Assembly (NCBI GenBank): GCA_031181325.1
Contig: JAPSKX010000020.1
Coordinates: 1 to 44,119, forward strand
Source of the DNA: Paenibacillus sp.
GTDB lineage: Bacteria; Bacillota; Bacilli; Paenibacillales; YIM-B00363
Reading direction: 5' to 3'
DNA length: 44,119 bases
Part shown: in pieces, positions 41,973 to 44,119 of the stretch
Numbering within the stretch: the stretch's first letter is position 1
Layout of the letters: each line of letters begins with the position of its first letter
Made by a program: the position numbers and the translations under genes
The notes under the pieces: model-generated
The model's database searches: none
What the model saw: only the letters and a program-made list of their open reading frames with translations
What the model was told of the DNA's origin: nothing

Positions 41973-42323
41973 ATGATGAAGGGCGGAAATCGAGGCGGCT
42001 TCGGCGGCGGCGGCGGCAATATGAACCAGATGTTAAAGCAAGTGAAGAAGATGCAAGAGCAGATGATGAAAGCGCAAGAGGAGCTTGCGCATAAGACGAT
42101 CGAAGGCACGGCGGGCGGCGGCGTCGTAACGGTCGTCGTCAACGGGCAGAAGAGCGTCTTGTCCGTGACGATCAAGCCGGAGGCGGTCGATCCGGACGAC
42201 GTCGAGATGCTGCAGGATCTCGTCTTGACGGCCGTGAACGACGCGCTCGCGAAAGCCGAAGAGCTGGCGAACCAAGACATGGGCAAATTCACGGGCGGCA
42301 TGAATATCCCGGGATTGTTCTAA
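41973..42323 (+). CDS. ebfC: YbaB/EbfC-family nucleoid-associated protein
   Basis: A 116-residue DNA-binding protein of the YbaB/EbfC family. A Gly-rich N-terminus is followed by a coiled helix [20 protein letters not shown], the beta-sheet [21 protein letters not shown], and a C-terminal helix [14 protein letters not shown]. It forms dimers that bind DNA and may affect recombination together with RecR. AGGTG lies 7 bases upstream of ATG 41973. It sits 49 bases after dnaX and 13 before recR. Confidence 0.94.
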   Translation: MMKGGNRGGFGGGGGNMNQMLKQVKKMQEQMMKAQEELAHKTIEGTAGGGVVTVVVNGQKSVLSVTIKPEAVDPDDVEMLQDLVLTAVNDALAKAEELANQDMGKFTGGMNIPGLF

Positions 42324-42336
42324 GGAGACGTTCTTT

Positions 42337-42936
42337 TTGTTCTACCCGGAACCGATAGCGAAATTAATTGATTCCTTCAGCAGATTGCCCGGCGTCGGTC
42401 CGAAGACGGCGGCTCGATTAGCGTTCTATGTCCTTCGGATGAAGGAAGAAGACGTGATGAACTTCGCCAAGGCGCTCGTGAACGTGAAGCGTAACCTGCT
42501 GTACTGCTCCGTATGCTGCAACATTACGGACACGGACCCGTGCCGCGTCTGCTCCGACAAGCAGCGGGATCGCTCGGTCATTTGCGTCGTGCAGGAGGCG
42601 CGGGATCTCGTCGCGATGGAGCGGACGAAGGAGTATCACGGCATGTACCATGTGCTGCAAGGCGCGATCTCTCCGATGGAAGGCATCGGGCCCGACGACA
42701 TTCGGGTGGCGGAGCTGCTTCGGCGGCTCGCCGACGACGAGGTACAGGAGCTGATTCTCGCCACGAACCCGAATATCGAGGGAGAGGCGACCGCGATGTA
42801 CTTGTCCCGGCTCGTCAAGCCGTTCCAGTTGAAGGTGACGCGCATTGCGCACGGCCTGCCGGTCGGGGGCGATCTGGAATACGCGGACGAGGTTACATTG
42901 TCGAAGGCGCTGGAAGGAAGACGAGAATTGAATTGA
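42337..42936 (+). CDS. recR: Recombination protein RecR
   Basis: A 199-residue recombination-mediator protein that loads RecA with RecO. It has a helix-hairpin-helix ([20 protein letters not shown]), a zinc finger ([16 protein letters not shown], residues about 55-72), and a Toprim domain ([33 protein letters not shown]) ending with [20 protein letters not shown]. It starts at TTG 42337 with AAGGAG upstream. The length is canonical. It is the last gene of the dnaX operon and ends at a strong terminator. Confidence 0.96.
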   Translation: MFYPEPIAKLIDSFSRLPGVGPKTAARLAFYVLRMKEEDVMNFAKALVNVKRNLLYCSVCCNITDTDPCRVCSDKQRDRSVICVVQEARDLVAMERTKEYHGMYHVLQGAISPMEGIGPDDIRVAELLRRLADDEVQELILATNPNIEGEATAMYLSRLVKPFQLKVTRIAHGLPVGGDLEYADEVTLSKALEGRRELN

Positions 42937-42976
42937 AGACGCGCGGGACGGCCGGATACGGCTTATCGCGGTTCAT

Positions 42977-43007
42977 GGCCCGGGGCGGAGCGCCTCGGGC
43001 CTTCTTT
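42977..43007 (+). terminator. Intrinsic terminator of dnaX-ebfC-recR
   Basis: GGCCCGGGGCG (42977-42987) pairs with CGCCTCGGGCC (42991-43001) with a 3-base loop, followed by TTCTTTT. Confidence 0.92.
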
Positions 43008-43119
43008 TGCGTTCGCGGTTCGGTATGGACAGGTTAGGGTTCTATTTCGGCAGGCTCGTTCTTATATCTATATAGAGCCCGGATTGTCCGGGTATCTTCC
43101 AGATAACGGGGGACGGGAC

Positions 43120-43482
43120 ATGCAAGCGATGTGGAAGCGGTGGACGGATCAGGTCAAGGATGTAGGGAGCAGGGTGCGCGAGAACATGGGGAAAAGGAGA
43201 CGCCCCGACGCCTTCCCGCCCGCCGGGAACGAGCACGAGGCGCTGCTCCGGGAGCTGCGCATCGCGCATCGGGAATGGGCGTGCGCGCAGCATCGACTCG
43301 ATCATGTGCTCGGCGACGACGAGATCGATTACGCGATCTTCGCGCTGGAGACGGCCGAGAAGCGGTACGGCATGCTGCTCAAACAAGCGAAAGCGATGAA
43401 GGCGACCGGGTTCGGCGTATATGCGAATTCGACGAGCACGATTCGTTCGGCGGCGGGGAAAGGCGCTACGTTGAAGGGGTGA
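43120..43482 (+). CDS. yaaL: DUF2508 protein (YaaL family)
   Basis: A 120-residue basic, mostly helical protein. The conserved part is LLRELRIAHREWACAQHRLD and DDEIDYAIFALETAEKRYGM, the DUF2508/YaaL pattern. The function is unknown. The recR-yaaL-bofA order matches B. subtilis. ATG 43120 is preceded by GGGGGAC; the frame can be extended to 43084 without a ribosome site. A CCCGGA/TCCGGG hairpin (43078-43092) lies just upstream. The bofA gene follows 7 bases later, so the two are co-transcribed. Confidence 0.82.
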   Translation: MQAMWKRWTDQVKDVGSRVRENMGKRRRPDAFPPAGNEHEALLRELRIAHREWACAQHRLDHVLGDDEIDYAIFALETAEKRYGMLLKQAKAMKATGFGVYANSTSTIRSAAGKGATLKG

Positions 43483-43489
43483 TGCGAAC

Positions 43490-43759
43490 ATGATGACATC
43501 GATTTGGTTTTGGGTATTCGTCGCTTCGATCGTCGGACTTCTTCTGGTCGTTCTGCGCCAACGCCTGGGATTCCGCTGGCTGGGGGCCGCCGCGCTCAAC
43601 GTCGTCGTCGCGGGCCTACTTCTCTATTTGCTCGGATTGGCCGAGCCCTATACGCACTTCCACTTACCGATCAACATGGTCACGATGACGACCGTCGCCG
43701 CGCTGGGCGTGCCGGGGTTGGCCGCTTTGGTCGGGTTGAAATTATTGGTGATCGTTTAA
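43490..43759 (+). CDS. bofA: Pro-sigma-K processing inhibitor BofA
   Basis: An 89-residue membrane protein with two or three hydrophobic segments (about 4-24, 30-48, 66-88). The C-terminal signature LPINMVTMTTVAALGVPGLA followed by ALVGLKLL is characteristic of BofA. In B. subtilis BofA holds the SpoIVFB protease inactive in the outer forespore membrane until the sigma-G signal arrives. Its presence is strong evidence for an endospore former. GGTGATGCGAAC precedes ATG 43490. Confidence 0.93.
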   Translation: MMTSIWFWVFVASIVGLLLVVLRQRLGFRWLGAAALNVVVAGLLLYLLGLAEPYTHFHLPINMVTMTTVAALGVPGLAALVGLKLLVIV

Positions 43760-43772
43760 GGAGATTAAGGTG

Positions 43773-43897
43773 TTGACTTCGAGATTTGGGCTGTGATATA
43801 TTATTGCTTGTCGTCGTGAGAACGGCGTCGCCGAAATGAAGAGGCGACACGGTGGCAAGTTTTACCGGTTGCAACGAAGTTTCGGATGTGGTACATT
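43773..43897 (+). promoter_or_regulatory. Tandem rRNA promoters P1 and P2
   Basis: P1: TTGACT (43773-43778), 18-base spacer, TATATT (43797-43802) with a TGn extension. P2: TTGCAA (43869-43874), 17-base spacer, TACATT (43892-43897). Two stacked promoters are usual for Bacillales rrn operons. The leader to 16S is about 100 bases and includes CCTTGAAAACTGAAC (43927-43941), a common antitermination/processing-region sequence. Confidence 0.7.
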
Positions 43898-44002
43898 AGT
43901 CTTCCGGCCTTGAGCCGACAGCTTGTTCCTTGAAAACTGAACATGAGCACATATGCTTAAAGTAATAAAGCTAGCTTGTAATGAGCGCAGTTGAACTACC
44001 CT

Positions 44003-44119
44003 TTTTGGAGAGTTTGATCCTGGCTCAGGACGAACGCTGGCGGCGTGCCTAATACATGCAAGTCGTGCGGACTTTGTCCTTCGGGGCAAGGTTAGCGGCG
44101 GACGGGTGAGTAACACGTA
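44003..44119 (+). rRNA. rrs: 16S ribosomal RNA, 5' end (partial)
   Basis: The conserved start GGAGAGTTTGATCCTGGCTC at 44007 onward, followed by GGACGAACGCTGGCGGCGTG and CCTAATACATGCAAGTCG, is diagnostic. The gene continues past the right edge; only about 117 bases are present. The GTGCGGACTTTGTCCTTCGG hairpin (V1 region) and GACGGGTGAGTAACACGTA fit Paenibacillaceae. The exact 5' end is estimated. Confidence 0.98.

Overview
The window looks like chromosomal DNA of a GC-rich, endospore-forming member of the Bacillales, most likely Paenibacillaceae (Paenibacillus/Cohnella-like). The evidence is gene content and order: spo0F, bofA, rpoE (delta), a sporulation-type sensor kinase, ywiB-argS, rpoE-pyrG-spo0F-fba-murA-rho-rpmE, pbpG/speE/speB and dnaX-ebfC-recR-yaaL-bofA leading into a 16S rRNA gene. 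These blocks are familiar from Bacillus subtilis, but here they are joined into one stretch. Shine-Dalgarno sites are strong, GTG and TTG starts are frequent, and U-rich intrinsic terminators follow most units. The assignment is inference from synteny and protein similarity recalled from memory; no search was run.

Layout. 1-4.35 kb: the start of a TetR regulator, exodeoxyribonuclease III, an FAD oxidoreductase, and an HD-GYP/Crp-Fnr pair. 4.6-5.4 kb: an NlpC/P60 cell-wall hydrolase behind a c-di-AMP (ydaO/yuaA) riboswitch. 5.7-9.2 kb: a membrane protein and an M1 metallopeptidase, then ywhD. 9.3-16 kb: a GntR-type regulator fused to a solute-binding domain, a 1407-residue secreted beta-propeller/carbohydrate-binding/Ig-like protein, and an alpha/beta hydrolase. 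16.1-17.4 kb: a visibly AT-rich islet with a frameshifted matrixin-like metalloprotease and an unknown lipoprotein. 17.6-22.4 kb: a class A PBP divergent from speE-speB, then a DedA protein. 22.5-25.5 kb: an AraC regulator divergent from a GH42 beta-galactosidase. 25.6-37.8 kb: housekeeping genes ywiB-argS, a convergent subtilase, rpoE, pyrG, spo0F, fba, murA, rho, a radical SAM protein and rpmE. 37.9-43.8 kb: a lipoprotein, a short SRP RNA, a PAS histidine kinase, dnaX-ebfC-recR, yaaL and bofA. The right edge holds two tandem rRNA promoters and the first ~117 bases of a 16S rRNA gene.

How the parts work together. The right half carries nucleotide synthesis (pyrG), transcription (delta, Rho), peptidoglycan precursor synthesis (murA), translation (argS, rpmE, SRP RNA, 16S), replication/repair (dnaX, recR) and the sporulation phosphorelay (spo0F and a probable phosphorelay kinase). 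Much of the interest lies in RNA-level regulation: a c-di-AMP riboswitch whose conserved core could mask the Shine-Dalgarno site, a pyrG leader with the hallmarks of CTP-sensing reiterative transcription, an argS terminator inside the convergent subtilase gene, an rpmE terminator whose 3' arm carries the next gene's Shine-Dalgarno, and a tandemly repeated Shine-Dalgarno-like element between rho and the radical SAM gene. The best candidates for undescribed biology are the GntR/solute-binding regulator with its TGAAC-rich putative operator and giant secreted neighbour, and the rho-linked radical SAM enzyme. No CRISPR array, transposase or intact prophage was seen.
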